A stretch of DNA of 64,000 bases from Limnoperna fortunei. Its lineage: Eukaryota > Mollusca > Bivalvia > Mytilida > Modiolidae. Positions 24,901 to 39,900 of this stretch are shown here, one piece after another (position 1 is the stretch's first letter; every line of letters starts with the position of its first letter). The DNA is taken from NCBI GenBank assembly GCA_944474755.1, contig OX104118.1:68267575-68331574 (forward strand), given 5' to 3'. A model generated the notes under the pieces. It saw only the letters and a list, made by a program, of their open reading frames with translations. It was not told the DNA's origin and ran no database searches. A program made the translations under genes and the position numbers.

Positions 24901-27900
24901 ATGACTAGTACATGACTGTCTGGTAGGTGTCACCTGACCTTGACCTCAATTTCACGGTCCAGCGACTGCGTTAAAGTTTTGGGTTACGATAGTTCCTCTG
25001 TAACTACGCATGGTAGGATGACAATATTTGGTATATAGGTTGCTGATTAATAGTACATGACTGTCTGGTAGGTTCCACCTGACCTTGACAACAATTTCAC
25101 GGTCCAGTGACTATGTTAAAGTTTTTGGGTTACGGCTGTTCCCCTGTAACTATGCAGGGTATGGTGACAATATTTTGTATACAGGCCGCTGCTGATATTT
25201 AATGCTATTTACGTAATGCTTATGACGAAATTTATTTTCGTTACTGATGCGGAATGCAGGCGAGACGTTTTTCTGTGTCCACACTTGTTCTTATAGGCTG
25301 CAAATCTGATTAAAGCCTTACTGTGTATGAATGTCCTCAGCAATGTATGTTTTTTAGCTCACCTGACCCGAAGGGTCATGTGAGCTATTGCCATCACTTG
25401 GCGTCCGTCGTCGTCCGTCGTCGTCGTCGTCGTCGTTAACTTTTCTTCAAAAATCTTCTCCTCAAAAACCACTGAAGGGATTGCTTTGAAACTTTGCATA
25501 CATCATCAGTAAAATGCCCTCAACCAAGTTTGCCCAAATCATGGCCTCAGACCAACCAACATGGCCGCCATGGCTAAAAATAGAACAGAGGGGTCAAAAT
25601 ACAGTTTTTTGCTTATAGTTCAAAAAGTATAACAGATACAGGAAAACCGAAGAGACCTTCCTTCTTCAGCATCTAAAGCTCTACAAAACACTCCATTGGG
25701 TCAAAGTTGTATGATGACTCCTTGTAGGAGTTATTGCCCTTTAATTGTCAAAATTGATGATTTTTGCCGTTTTTGCTCAAAATCTTGAAAATTATTAGAA
25801 CTAGAGAAAAAGTTAGCATTGCTTAATTGTTCTGCTCTATGAGGGCTACAAAAATGACTTAGGGTCAAGATTGTCTGATTAACCGTTTAAGAGTTATTCC
25901 CCTTGAACTGTTTTTTTATCGGTTTTAATTGATTTTTTAAAATCTTCTCCTCTGAAACAACTGAAAGTACTGCTTTGAAACTTTGTACACATCATCTGTC
26001 AAATGTCCTCAACCAAGTTTGCACCAACCATGGCTGCAGATTAACCAACCTGGCCACCATGGCTAAAAATTGGAGGGGGGGGGGGCTGTAAAATACAGTT
26101 TTGGCTTATATTTAAAAAAGTGTAACAGATACAGGAAAACCGAAGAGACATGCCTTCATCTGCATCAAAAGCTCTACGAAACACTCCATTGGGTTGAAGT
26201 TGTATGATGACTCCTTATAGGAGTTATTGCCCTTTAATTGTCGAAATTGTTGATTTTAGCCATTTTTGCCTCAAAATCTTGAAAATTATTAGAACTAGAG
26301 AAAAAGTTAGCATTGCTTAATTGTTCTGCTCTATGAGGGCTACAAAATTGCCTTTAGGGTCAAGATTGTCTGATTAACCGTTTAAGAGTTATTCCCCTTG
26401 AACTGTTAATTTTCAACGGTTTTAATTGATTTTTTAAAATCTTCTCCTCTGAAACCACTGAAAGTACTGCTGTGAAATTTTGTACACATCATCCGTCAAA
26501 TGTCCTTAACCAAGTTTGCACCAACCATGGCTGCAGATTAACCAACATGGCCGCCATGGCTAAAAATAGAATGGGGGGGGGGGCTGTAAAATACAGTTTT
26601 TGGCTTATATTTAAAAAAGTGTAACAGATACAGGAAAACCGAAGAGACATGCCTTCATCTGCATCAAAAGCTCTACGAAACACTCCATTGGGTTGAAGTT
26701 GTATGATGACTCCTTATAGGAGTTATTGCCCTTTAATTGTCGAAATTGTTGATTTTAGCCATTTTTGCCTCAAAATCTTGAAAATTATTAGAACTAGAGA
26801 AAAAGTTAGCATTGCTTAATTGTTCTGCTCTATGAGGGCTACAAAATTGCCTTTAGGGTCAAGATTGTCTGATTAACCGTTTAAGAGTTATTCCCCTTGA
26901 ACTGTTAATTTTCAACGGTTTTAATTGATTTTTTAAAATCTTCTCCTCTGAAACCACTGAAAGTACTGCTGTGAAATTTTGTACACATCATCCGTCAAAT
27001 GTCCTTAACCAAGTTTGCACCAACCATGGCTGCAGATTAACCAACATGGCCGCCATGGCTAAAAATAGAATGGGGGGGGGGGGGAGCTGTAAAATACAGT
27101 TTTTGGCTTATATTTAAAAAAGTGTAACAGATACAGGAAAACCGAAGAGACATGCCTTCATCTGCATCAAAAGCTCTACGAAACACTCCATTGGGTTGAA
27201 GTTGTATGATGACTCCTTATAGGAGTTATTGCCCTTTAATTGTCGAAATTGTTGATTTTAGCCATTTTTGCCTCAAAATCTTGAAAATTATTAGAACTAG
27301 AGAAAAAGTTAGCATTGCTTAATTGTTCTGCTCTATGAGGGCTACAAAATTGCCTTTAGGGTCAAGATTGTCTGATTAACCGTTTAAGAGTTATTCCCCT
27401 TGAACTGTTAATTTTCAACAGTTTTAATTGATTTTTTAAAATCTTCTCCTCTGAAACCACTGAAAGTACTGCTTTGAAATTTTGTACACATCATCCGTCA
27501 AATGTCCTTAACCAAGTTTGCACCAACCATGGCTGCAGATTAACCAACATGGCCACCATGGCTAAAAATAGAATGGAGGCGGGGGGGGGGGGGGGGTAAA
27601 ATAAAGTTTTTGGCTTATAGTTCAAAAAGTATAACAGATACAGGAAAACCGAAGAGACATGCCTTCATCAGCATCAAAAGCTCTACGAAACACTCCATTG
27701 GGTTGAAGTTGTATGAGGACTCCTTACAGGAGTTATTGCCCTTTAATTGTCAAAATTGATTATTTTTGACATTTTTGCCTTAAAATCTTGAAAATTATTT
27801 GAACTAGAGAAAAAGTTAGTATTGCTTAATTGTTCTGCTCTATGAGGGCTACAAAAATGACTTAGGGTCAAGATTGTCTGATGAACCGTTTAGGAATTAT

Positions 27901-30900
27901 TCTCCTTGAACATTTTTTTAATCAATTTTAATTGATTTTAAAAAAATCTTCTCCTCTTTAACCCATTAAAGTACTGCTTTGAAACATTGCACACATCATC
28001 TTTAGGACGTCCTCTACCAAAATTGTGCAAATCATGACACCTGACTACCTATATAGCTACGTTAGCTTAAAATAGAAAATGGGGGGGGGGGGGGGGAGTC
28101 AAGAGAGTTTTCGACTGATAGTTAAAAAAGTATAACATGTACAGCAAATTTGAAGTGAACCTCCCTTCTCCCTCTAAGCATCAAAAGCTCCTCCTTATAG
28201 GAATTATTTCCCTTAAAAGGTCAACATTAATGACTTTTGCAGAAGTGTTGGGCAATTCCTTATAGCAAAGAAAAGCTGGATAGAAAAGGGTTGTTTGGTT
28301 TCAGGTTCAGGTGAGCGATACAGGCTCCTGGGAGCCTCTAGTTTAAATATTATTAAGCATTTATTTTAACATACAGTTATGTAGGGCATATAGGAACAAC
28401 GTTTCAATGTGTTTTTTTTCCTCTGAAACCACTAAACCAGAAGAAATAATATGGACTTCATTTATTGAATAGTTAATCTAGTATTTTTTGTATCTCAGTT
28501 GAAATACCAAGATGCTGCATGACACTGCACAAACATGGAAAATTGTTTGACATAAAATAATTAATCCTAGGTTAGTGCAGATTCTCCTGACAGCCTCTTG
28601 TTGCCAAGTTAGAATCATTTGAGCCTCTATTTAAGTATGAAATTTCTTTCCCACCAGCTTTGTTTGATAACTAATTTTGTTCTTAGTTTAAACTCACACT
28701 AAGGACTTAATTGTGACTTTTTTTAAAGAACTATAGACTTTGTTTACATTTTATCTGAGTGAAAGATTGAACTTAGGAGTTTGGTTGTTCAGAGTAAAAT
28801 GAATTAATTTATTGAAAATATGTATTTGTATTAATAGCACCAGGACCTGTGTCACGTGTAGCTTCAATAGGGTCTAGAAACAATGTAACTGTGACCTGGG
28901 AGAGACCTGAGTACCCTAGAGGAGACATTATAGGGTATAGACTGCAGATAACAGTGGATAGAATATGTAGAGATTACATACAGGAAGTGTCTAATGGAAC
29001 TGTAAGTAGAATAAAACATATGGATTATAAAAAAATACTAATATGCTTAGTGGCAAATCAGATTCAGATTCTGGTATAGTGTGGAATAGTATGGTATGTG
29101 AGTGGGTAGTGTTATCCTGAATTCTAAGAATGACATGGCCAATCCTCAGAATCCAGATTATACCACAAGTTATTCAAGTATATTAGAATAAATTAAGGAT
29201 TTGTTCATTTGCCTCTCATTTGACTTTTTCTAACACAACATGAAAGATTCTTTGTAATTGTTTTTTGAACAGATACATGTGTTGAAGTTAGACAAGTTAC
29301 AAGGAAACCATTTTATAACCAGGGAATGTTCAGAGTTTTTATTCATATCTATTAATCATCACTTACATTGTGAAATTAGTGATTTTTAATATCAAATAGT
29401 TTGTGTTTCAACTAATTCAATGTGTAGATATTTTACCTCATACTGTGAAAGTACTTAAATTCGTGGGTATCAATTTTCGTGGTTTGTTGAAATTTTACAT
29501 GTTCGTGGGTTCTTAAATTCGTGGACTGACGGTTTCCGAAAATGCAAAAAGTGAGGTAGCGATCAAAATAAATGATTACAGCAGAATCATTTTCACTGTT
29601 GATAATAAACATCAACATACAAAGAAGACAAAACATTTTCATTACATGATGTTGTTTACGCGCGTGGTAACGAATGTAAAATTAACAACACGGAAATCAA
29701 TACTAATTATAAAGACAGTAATGTATTAATTAATTGTAATAAAAACTACTTTGAGTCTTTTTAATTCTCTAATTGTTATCTATAGAAGCATTCCTAGCCG
29801 AAGGGCATTTGTCACTTCATGTGTTTAGTAGCAATAAATACAAAGGTGTAATTTAATGTCATTTGTGCCACGATCGGTATTATCACAACATCCATGTGAT
29901 ATAGCGTGTCATTGATATGCACTAATAAAGATAAAGTATAGCTTATCTTTTAAATATTTTATTTGTTTTTTTAATTTATGTTTAAAGGAGCAACCAAACT
30001 CATAATTCCGATAATAATTTGGTCCTTTTTAACATCGAAAATGAACACCTCATATATCCCCACCTTGACTGGAAGTCGATGTTTCGTCGTACGCTTTACA
30101 ATAAAATAATACCTACATTTAATAAAAACACAATCCGAACATGAAACCTGTAACATAATCATTAAGATGATTTTTAGCTGAATATTAGTAATGGATCCAA
30201 CCACAAAATCATATATTACATTTACAAATAAATGTCCGATCTCTGACATTTTCAGATCGTTGTTCCCAAGTTCCCATTGGCTAATGAAGTTTTATTCTTC
30301 GTTGGATTTTTAATTTCGTGGTCCGAGGCCTTCACGAAAACCACGAAAATTGATACCCCACGAATAAAAAGTATTTCACAGTAATCCAAAGTAAAATCCT
30401 GTTAAAAAGACATGAAAAATCTAGAAATCCAGGAGTTATAATAACGATTATTCTCAATATCCAACCCTAAAACAATAGTCTGATATTGACTTTAGAAAAT
30501 CATGTCCCCTCTGTAGTTTCAAAAGATAACAGGACAAAATGGTATAAGATGTGAAATATTACAAGAAAAATTATAATGGATGAAATTATAAAAATGTTAC
30601 ATTAGAAGCATAAAAGACATATTAGTCTGGTATCTGTCTCACCTGTGATGATAGTTGCTGGAGGGGAGACATATGTATGCTTCATATCTAAGCCCTAGAT
30701 CCATCAAATTTGGTGCAGTGGTAACTTATGATAAGTACTTGCTAGTCAGTCAACTGTCACCTTACCTTGACCTCAATTTCACAGTCCAGCAACTACGTTA
30801 AAGTTTTTGGGTTACGGCAGTTCCTCTGTAACCACTCATGTTAGGATGACAATATTTTTTATATAGGTTTCTGATGAATAGTACACGACTGTCTGGTAGG

Positions 30901-33900
30901 TGTCGACTGACCTTGACCTCAATTTCACAGTCAGGCGATTACGTTAAAGTTTTTGGGTTACGACAGTTCCTCTGTAACCATGCATGGTAGGATGACAATA
31001 TTTGGAATATAGGTTGCTGATGTAGATGAATAGTACATGACTGTCTGGTAAGTGTCACCTGACCTTGACCTAAATTTGACGGTCCAGCGACTAGGTTAAA
31101 GTTTGGGTTACAACAGTTCCTCTGTAACCATGCATGGTAGGATGACAATATATGGTATATAGGTTGCTGATCGATGAATAGTACATGACTGTCAGGTAGG
31201 TGTCACCTTGCCTTGACCTCAATTTAACAGTCCAGCGACTATTTTAAAGTTTTTGTTTTAGGGCAGTTCCTCTGTAACTATGCATGGTAGGGTGACAATA
31301 TTTGGTATACAGGTTGCTGCTGAGCAGGTGTCTTCTGACCTTGACTTTAATTTCATGGTCCAGCAACTTTGTTAAAGTTTTTTTTATTAGCGCAGTTCCT
31401 CTGTAAAAATGCATGGTAGGATGACAATATTTGGTATATAGGTTGCTAGTGATTAGTACATGACTGTCTCATATGTTTCAACTGACCATAACCTCAAGAA
31501 TTATGAAATTGAGAAAGATTACAAAAAAGAACATTTCTTTTTGACAAACTGATCATAGCTGATAATAATAATGTTCACTGTATATATTACAAGCACCCTA
31601 ACAGTGCCTCTGCATTTCAGTGGTCATGTGAGATCTTGTTCTAATATGTTGGTGATTTTGTCTGATATTGTTTATTAGTTAAGTTGTGTTCACACAATAT
31701 TATTTTTCTTTTCAGTCTGTCCGTATGTCCGTTGGGCTGTAACTTTTTTGTCTTTTGATTTAGGTTTTTGATATTTGGAATGTGGGTAGTTAAATATCAA
31801 GGCGATGTTTCACATACCATGATTGATGAGCTTTGACCTTGGCCTCAAGGTCGACAGGGACCACAGTGCTGGGTACCATCTCACTTATATTTAGTTAAAG
31901 TTTTAGTTTGTGATGATACCAACTTCCAGTCAAATGAAAATCCTTAACAGCATTGGCAGATTTTGATCACATGATACAGAATGTTGTATACCTCACAGCT
32001 CTTCTGTGGCAGCTGCAAGTTGTGCTCACTATAGAAGACATTTATTAATTTGTTATATACCAATATAATTCAAACTAAATCAAATATAAAAAGTAAATAT
32101 AGTTTTTATTTTCTTTGTACAGATTAATGAAAGTTGTACGATAGTGGAAAGATCTTTGATTACAAATCCGAAGATGTTTTCACAGGAAATTAATGTCTTA
32201 AAACCATTTGCATTGTACCTAGTCCAGATATGGGCATACACAACAGCTGGTATTGGAGGTATATCCCTGAAGAATGTGACAACTGAGAGTGCACGTAAGC
32301 TAATTTAATATTTTGATTCAGTCAGAAAACATAATTTTGTCGTAATTAGAAAAATATATTATAACTAAATGAAGAAAGTTAAGTTCTGCATGTCTGTTTC
32401 CTCCTTGGATATCTTGCCACTTGGAACCAGTGCTGATGCAATAAATACAAAGACAGTAATAAAAATGACAATATAAGTAGGTGTAGATGAAAATGAAATT
32501 TTCTCCAATACTGAAAAGGATTTATTAATTATTAAACATACAATTATATAAATTCTTCATACGACTATACATTCATGGACGAAAAAAACCAGCATTTAAA
32601 AGCATATTTTAATTTGAAAACACAGAAATGAATTGACAGTATTCATTCTTTTGATAGTTTGGAACATAAAATGTCATGTATTTTGAAGTGTTATTTTAAT
32701 TGCAAATTAAATCTGAATATTTGCAAATATATCCTATTCTTAAGGTACCTTAAACTCATTGTCATTTATGTGGTTTCATTTCTTTGCTGTATGAACCGTA
32801 TAAAGAATATTATGAACCATTATTTTTGTTGGCCTGGTTGCACTAATTACAAACCTGGGTTATAGTATGGTGAAGTCAGGCGGATGGGCAGGCTGGAGGT
32901 GGGGAAAATAGCATTTCTATTTTGTGTAATCAACTCCTCCTACAGTTTTTAACCCAGAACTCTGAAGCGTCACAGAAAGATTGCACATATATTGAAGATG
33001 TGCACATGCTATTATGGAAGTGTTCAAGGTTTGTTTTCCTAATTTTTCTTCCTTGGGAACTAAATCATGTTTCAGAACATTTTACCTATTTTATGTAATC
33101 AACTCCTACATATTTTACACAGACCCAACCTTCTTCCAATAAATTGTAAACCATTCCCTTTCATTTTTATTAGCTCACCTGACCCAAAGGGTCATGTGAG
33201 CTATTGCCATCACTTGGTGTCCGTCGTTGTCGTCGTTAACTTTTCTTCAAAAATCTTCTCCTCCAAAACCACTGAAGGGATTGCTTTGAAACTTTGCACA
33301 TATCATCAGTAAAATGTCCTCTACCAAGTTTGCCCAAATCATGGCCTCAGACCAACCAACATGGCCGCCATGGCTAAAAATAGAACGGTGGGTAAAATAC
33401 AGTTTTTTGCTTATAGTTCAAAAAGTATAACAGATACAGGAAAACCGAAGAGACATGCCTTCATCTGCATCAAAAGCTCTACGAAACACTTCATTGGGTT
33501 GAAGTTGCATGATGACTCCTTATAGGAGTTATTGCCCTTTAATTGTCCAAAATGATTATTTTTGACATTTTTGCTTCAAAATCTTAAAAATTATTAGAAC
33601 TAGAGAAAAAGTTAGCATTGCTTAATTGTTCTGCTCTATGAGGGCTACAAAAATGACTTTAGGTTCAAGATTGTCTGATGAACCGTTTAGGAATTATTCT
33701 CCTTGAACATTTTTTTTATCAATTTTACCTGATTTTAAAAAATCTTCTCCTCTTTAACCAATGAAAGGACTGCTTTGAAACATTACACACATCATCTTTA
33801 GGACGTCCTCTACCAAAATTTTGCAAATCATGACACCTGACTACCTACATAGCTACATTGGCTTAAAATAGAAAAAATGAAAAAAGGGGGGGGGGGGGGG

Positions 33901-36900
33901 GGTCAAAAAAAATTAATGATTTTTGCAGAAGTGTTGGGTAATTCCTTATAGCAACGAAAAGCTGGATAAAAAAGGGTTGTTTGGTTTCAGGTTCAGGTGA
34001 GCGATACAGGCTCCTGGGAGCCTCTAGTTAAGGCACTTATGTTTTGCAACCTGGCCATTTCAGACTTTTGCGATTTTTTTTATAACCAAAATATCTATAC
34101 CAATGCAGTTTTTCACCACTGAGTTTGAAGATCTTTTTTGCGGGGTTTTGGATAAAAATGAAAAAAAAAAATCTCTATAGATCCCCTGCCCTTCCCCTCG
34201 TCGGTGTTGGGTTCTTAATGGAATACATTACAACCTTCATCTTCATTTCTTGTTTTTGGGAAGGTTCCAGATCAACACTTCTCTATATGCTAATGTGTAA
34301 GTACATTAAAACTACTGCCGGTACCATGTAACTTTCAACTCACAATTGTGAATAGTTAGGATAAAGGGAACCTATTATAGTCAAAATACAATGACCTGTC
34401 AGGTATTTTCTACCTATTGGTCAACCAATTCCTAATAAACTAATACAGATACAGCTGTTTAGAAAAACTGCTTCATTCTGTTTTCTTTAAAAGTCATCAT
34501 AAGTGATAGCTTGGACATTTAAATTGCAGCTACTCATGTGTGACTCGGGTAACTTTAAACTTCTAAGTTGTTGCAACTGCATTATACCCTATGACAATCT
34601 TCCAGATTAGAAGTTTAAAGTAACCTGAGTCATGCATGAATAGCTAAAATTTAAATGTCAGGATTTAGCAGTTGCAGTAGGTCATTTTACCCACACAAAC
34701 AATGTCTGTATGTACATCGTTCGTACCTTTTAACATCCACTGGAAGATTTGCACCAGGATTCTTTTACCCATGGATGTTATAAACTAGTGTTTTATTTAT
34801 ACTCGGGAAAGAATACACAACCGGAAAAATTACTGTTACAAAAGCTGACCGGCCCTTTTGATGTAATTAATACAGTGGATTGCATAACCAATTTGTCAGA
34901 GAAAAATTATCAAAAATATGCAATTGAAAGAAATCAATTTTTTAACAGATTTTTTAGCAGAAATATGAAGTTGTCACTTTAATTGTCTAATTAAAAGCTA
35001 AATGCTTATTATACCCCCACTCGTGAGAGAGGGGACTATATTGCAATCACCTTGTATGTATGTCTGTCTGTCTGGCGCCCCCGTCTGTCCATCCTTCTTC
35101 AAACTTTCATAACAAATTTCTTGACTTCTACTAAAGGGATTGATTTCAAATTTGGTGCACAGCTTTAGCATGATGAGTGTACTGTGCCTCCCCATTCCAG
35201 GTCAGTCAGTTATCTACTTCCTGTTTTCCGAGCTGACATAGACTGTTTCAAGGGTCAAAATAGGAAAATTTTTCATAACAGATTTCTTGGGTTCTACTAA
35301 AAGGATTGAGTTCAAATTTAGTGCACAGCTTTAGCATGCTGAGTTGTACCGTGCCTCCCTTTTCCAGGTCAGTCAGTTATCTACTTCCTGTTTTCTGAGC
35401 CGACTAAATCGAGTGGGGGTATACACAACAGGACTTAGTGCTGGTCCATTTTCTTTTAACAACAATTATACTGTAAAAGAAGGTTGTCAAAGCATGTTTT
35501 AATAATTTTAGTGCAAGATACTGTTAGTACATATTGTTAGGAAAATGTCAATTTTTGACAAGTAATAAGTCCATTTCTGGATAATTTTATGCAATAAACC
35601 GGATTTTTTAAATTTCGTAATATGTTTCATGCAATTAACAGAAATATGTAACATGGAGAGTATAGGAAACTGTATGATGTTTTATAAAGTGTTATGCAAT
35701 TAAGAAAAATATATGCTATTAACAGATGTGAAATCAACTGTATTTTTAATTTCTTGATTCAAGTTGAAATGTGTCATCATCTATCTTAACAGGCAACATG
35801 TTTGTTTATTAACATGACCAAACCATGTATATTGTACCAATTTTCAATGTATTGCTGTTTTTTTTTCTAAATGAAATTGCCATTGTTTCAGACGATGTTC
35901 CATTCTTATTCTTTAAGTATTTAATTCAATAAAACTTAACAAAAAATGTGCAGAAAACACATTTTGAGTTATTTGGTACATGAACGATTGTCTGATACTC
36001 TGCCTGTGTGCAAAGTCCTTCGACCATATACAGATAAACAAAAATCAAAGCAGTGCCATATATGAAAATTGCTTTGGTTAGGAGAAACAGCATGGCAAAG
36101 TTTTTCTTATTAAATAGCAAAATTAAATAAAACACAGTTTTAAAATAATAAGACATTGGTTAAATGCAGATTTTAGTGCTCAGGTGGGTGATGGATGTAA
36201 ATGACACAAAAAATAATCAATACCATAAAAAGCTGTGTATTTTCCATGTTTTCTTTAACGCATTTGAGAATAATGTTGCAGATTATACGTAACTACAGAC
36301 TTGTAGACCTGTTCAGGATTGTTGTCCCTGGCAGTGGCTGTTCTGTTGATTTGTTTGTTTTTTTTGTTTGTTTGAATGGTGTTTTAATGCCACTTTCAGC
36401 AATTTTTCAGCTATTTCATGGCATCCAGTTTTTATTGGGGGAGGAAGCCGGAGTACCCGGATAGAACCCCCGACCTGCGGTAGGAAAACTGGCAATCCTG
36501 GTCAATTAAGATTGGAGTCGAGTACACCCTGCCTGCAGTGAGAATCGAACCCGCAATCCCAGTGTTGACAGACCACGTGATCAATAGTAGACGAACTACC
36601 TTGACCACTCGGCCACCGAGGCCCCCTCTGTTGATTTGTTATTTGCAGTTATTTGTGTACTATTAGGACAAGTATACTTTGAATTGATAATTAGTTTTTA
36701 TTGAAAATGATTCTACTAATACAATATTAATTACATGGGATGATTAAAAATTAAAATGAGACCAAAATAATGGATGCTTTCCATTTGCTTAAAATGCTAA
36801 TGGCATCATTACTAGATATTGTGAGTAACCTAAAGTGGTCTTTAGATCAGTGTTTTGATTAAAATTGTTAAAATAAAATCTGTTGTCTTTTTGTTTCTTG

Positions 36901-39900
36901 CTTTAGTTGATTAATGAAAGTTTGCAAATGGGTTTGGTTTCAGAATATCTGTTGACTTTGTTTTAACAATGATCAGAATAAACAATATTACAATGCATTA
37001 ATTATTATTTTATTTATTATCAGCACAGGAAAAAATTAAACTATAAACAATTGGTATTTCAAAAGGGTATAAATTACATATATTCCAGTTTAAACTTTTA
37101 AAAAAGCATGGCAAAGTGGGACATCTTTATCTCTGTTTTTGAAAACTTGTACAATAAGATTGTACATACATAAAGGCTTTTTTCCTTAATTTTTTGGTCT
37201 AAGAAAGGGATGTAGATATCACGTAAATGAGGACTATACATGACTTTTAAAAATTTCGTAATCATTGCAAATGCTTTGTACAAAACAATGTGAAATTTAA
37301 CAAGAAAAGGCTCCATGTCGATGAATTCTAGTCTTTAAGGTACTAGGACATTTTGCATGAGAACTAATGCCCTATATGTATGAGACCAGATATTCTAAAA
37401 GTCCCTTAATGTTTCAGCTTAAGGATGTCTAAAATTCCATACCAACCCTTCACTCCAATTATTATGGCCTACAATTCTAGATGAGTTAAGGGTTTTGTTA
37501 CCTGACTTATTTGTTACTCTTACAATGATGAAGTTATTGCTGACATACTGCCTGCATATTTTTCCACTTTTTTATCTGTTTTATCTAAGCAAGGGGATGG
37601 TAAGCTTTATTACAAAAATACAAATGTAATTGTCTGCAGCTGGCACCACTCCTGGAATATATGTGTCTTCCTGCAAATTGCCTAGATTATCAAGTATGTG
37701 AACGAATGTTGCATAAAGAGATTGGTTACTGTAACACATAGATATCCCCTGGTTTGTCTAATATTTCAGACATAAAATTTCCATAGTGTTGTGTCAAATA
37801 GGTTGAATGTGGAATTACTTTAAAGTGTTTGCTTTTGTACAAGAAAAAATCTTTTGCATTTATTGCCTCGCAAATATTGGCGATACTTCACAAGACATAA
37901 CTTGTCAGCAGTGAAACAATACAAGTGAATATACCAAAGATATTTTTTGTGAACTTGAAAAAAATTGAGAAACCAGCCTATTTTATCTTCAAATGCTATG
38001 TTTTTTCTGGATTCTGTAAATTTTGTTTTAACATATATACCTACCTCTTCATATATAGCATAAGTCCACAAATACCTTTTCCTGTATTTTAACATTGTTT
38101 TCAGCTTCAAAATAAGATTACTGTTTTTGTAGATCTTCTTTTTTGATAGTTGGGTAATGAGTAACTCCACCTTTTCTCCCTGTTTCAACTCTTTTGCAGC
38201 TGCTGTGAAAACCTTATTCGAATGGTGAAAGTTATTGCCATGTCGAAATGGAGTGGCATGGTATTTCCCTGTTCCCAGTACAAACTTTCTCGATTTTGGG
38301 GGAAATCTGTCAAATTTCTAGGTCGCAGTCCACTAAGAATGTTAGAAATTTTTACAAAAATGTTGTTTCTGGACAATAACTCAAAAAGTTAGCATCCAAT
38401 TTGATTGCAACTGTGTAGTATTGTTGTATTTCAGGTTGGTAAGAAGCCTATCCATTTTGGGGGGAAATCAGTCAAATTTCAAGGTGGCAGTCCATGAAAA
38501 ATGTTAGAAATTTTTATAAATGCGGGTATCAGTGACCGCTAGATTTACTTTGTCTAGTTTACAAAATCTTCTCAAAAGCTTCATCGTGTACAGTGCCAAA
38601 ACGCTTATTAGGTGCTTCATTTTCTTCAATCTAAGGTACATGCTTAGCTTGACATGAAATTTGTCTACTGTATGTGCAAAATTGCACTGTGAACATAATG
38701 TTGTATCAACGGAAGCAACATATACTCCAATTCTAGTCACTGAATACAAAATGTTTTTATAGAAAATGTTAAATTTCATTACCAATTCTACCAGTCCAGC
38801 AGGTCCCCGGGTGGCGGAAAGGAGAGTCCATCTCATTGGGGGGTCATTCAGGTCATAATACGGAAAGCCTGGCTGCTGACCATAGTGGGTAACTTGTTTA
38901 GAGAGTGCATTGCTCCTTGCACAAGAAAGATCCCTTTTGTAGATTTTGAAAAAGAGTAGGCTCATTGTAACCGCTACAAAAGGCTTAATTCTCCGATCCT
39001 ACCCAATAATCCATACTTTTCCAGTGGCAGTCAAAATTTTGTTCCCTAGCTGTGTCCCATTTCACCCCCTTTTTCAATTGATGTATTGTTTGTTAACTTG
39101 TTCCCGTCCTTAATATAGCTGAAATATTGCTCGCTGGGCGTATAGCAAACATGCAATCAATAAATCAATCAGAGATTTCAGGTTGTAGATTGATTAGAAT
39201 GCACCAGTTTTACTAATAGAACAAGCAAGGTTTTAGCTCAGCTGACAGGTGATCTATTGTTATCACTTTGCGTCAGTCGTGTCTATGTTGGCGGCGTCTG
39301 TAAACTTTTTACATTTTAATCTTTTTCTCTGAAACCACTTGGCCAATTGAAACCAAACTTGGCCATTATGTTCATTGAATGGACCTTTACAAAGTTTGTG
39401 TTTTTTATTTAATTGGATTGGAAAACTAATATTGCTGCCACTGCAGGACTTAGTTTAACATGGGACCCTATAGGAAAAAAGTTTAAAAGAGCTTCTTCTC
39501 TGAAACCGGTTTACCAATCAAAACAAAACTTACTAGCAATATTGTTTGGATGGTCCTTTATAAAGTTCATGTTTTCTAAGCCAATTGGAAATTCAAAATG
39601 GCCACCAACACAGGACTTAATTTAACCCTGTGGGAAAAAGTTTAAAAGGCTTCTTCTCTGAAACTGGTTAACCAATCAACCAACCAATGGTCCTCTATAG
39701 AGTTTATGTTTTTTATCCCAATCAGAAATTCAAATTGGCCATCAAAGCAGGACTTAGTTTAAAATAGGACCCTATGGGAAAAAGTTTAGAAGGCTTCTTC
39801 TCTGAAACGGGTTAACCAATCAAAACAAAATTTACTACCAATATTGTTTGGATGGTCCTCTAAAAAGTTTAGGTTTTTATGCCCCCACGACGACATGTCA

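Noticed and set aside
36356..36626. Functional tRNA gene
   Set aside because: A and B boxes are present, but the spacing, the long unrelated body and the flanking target duplication show a SINE.
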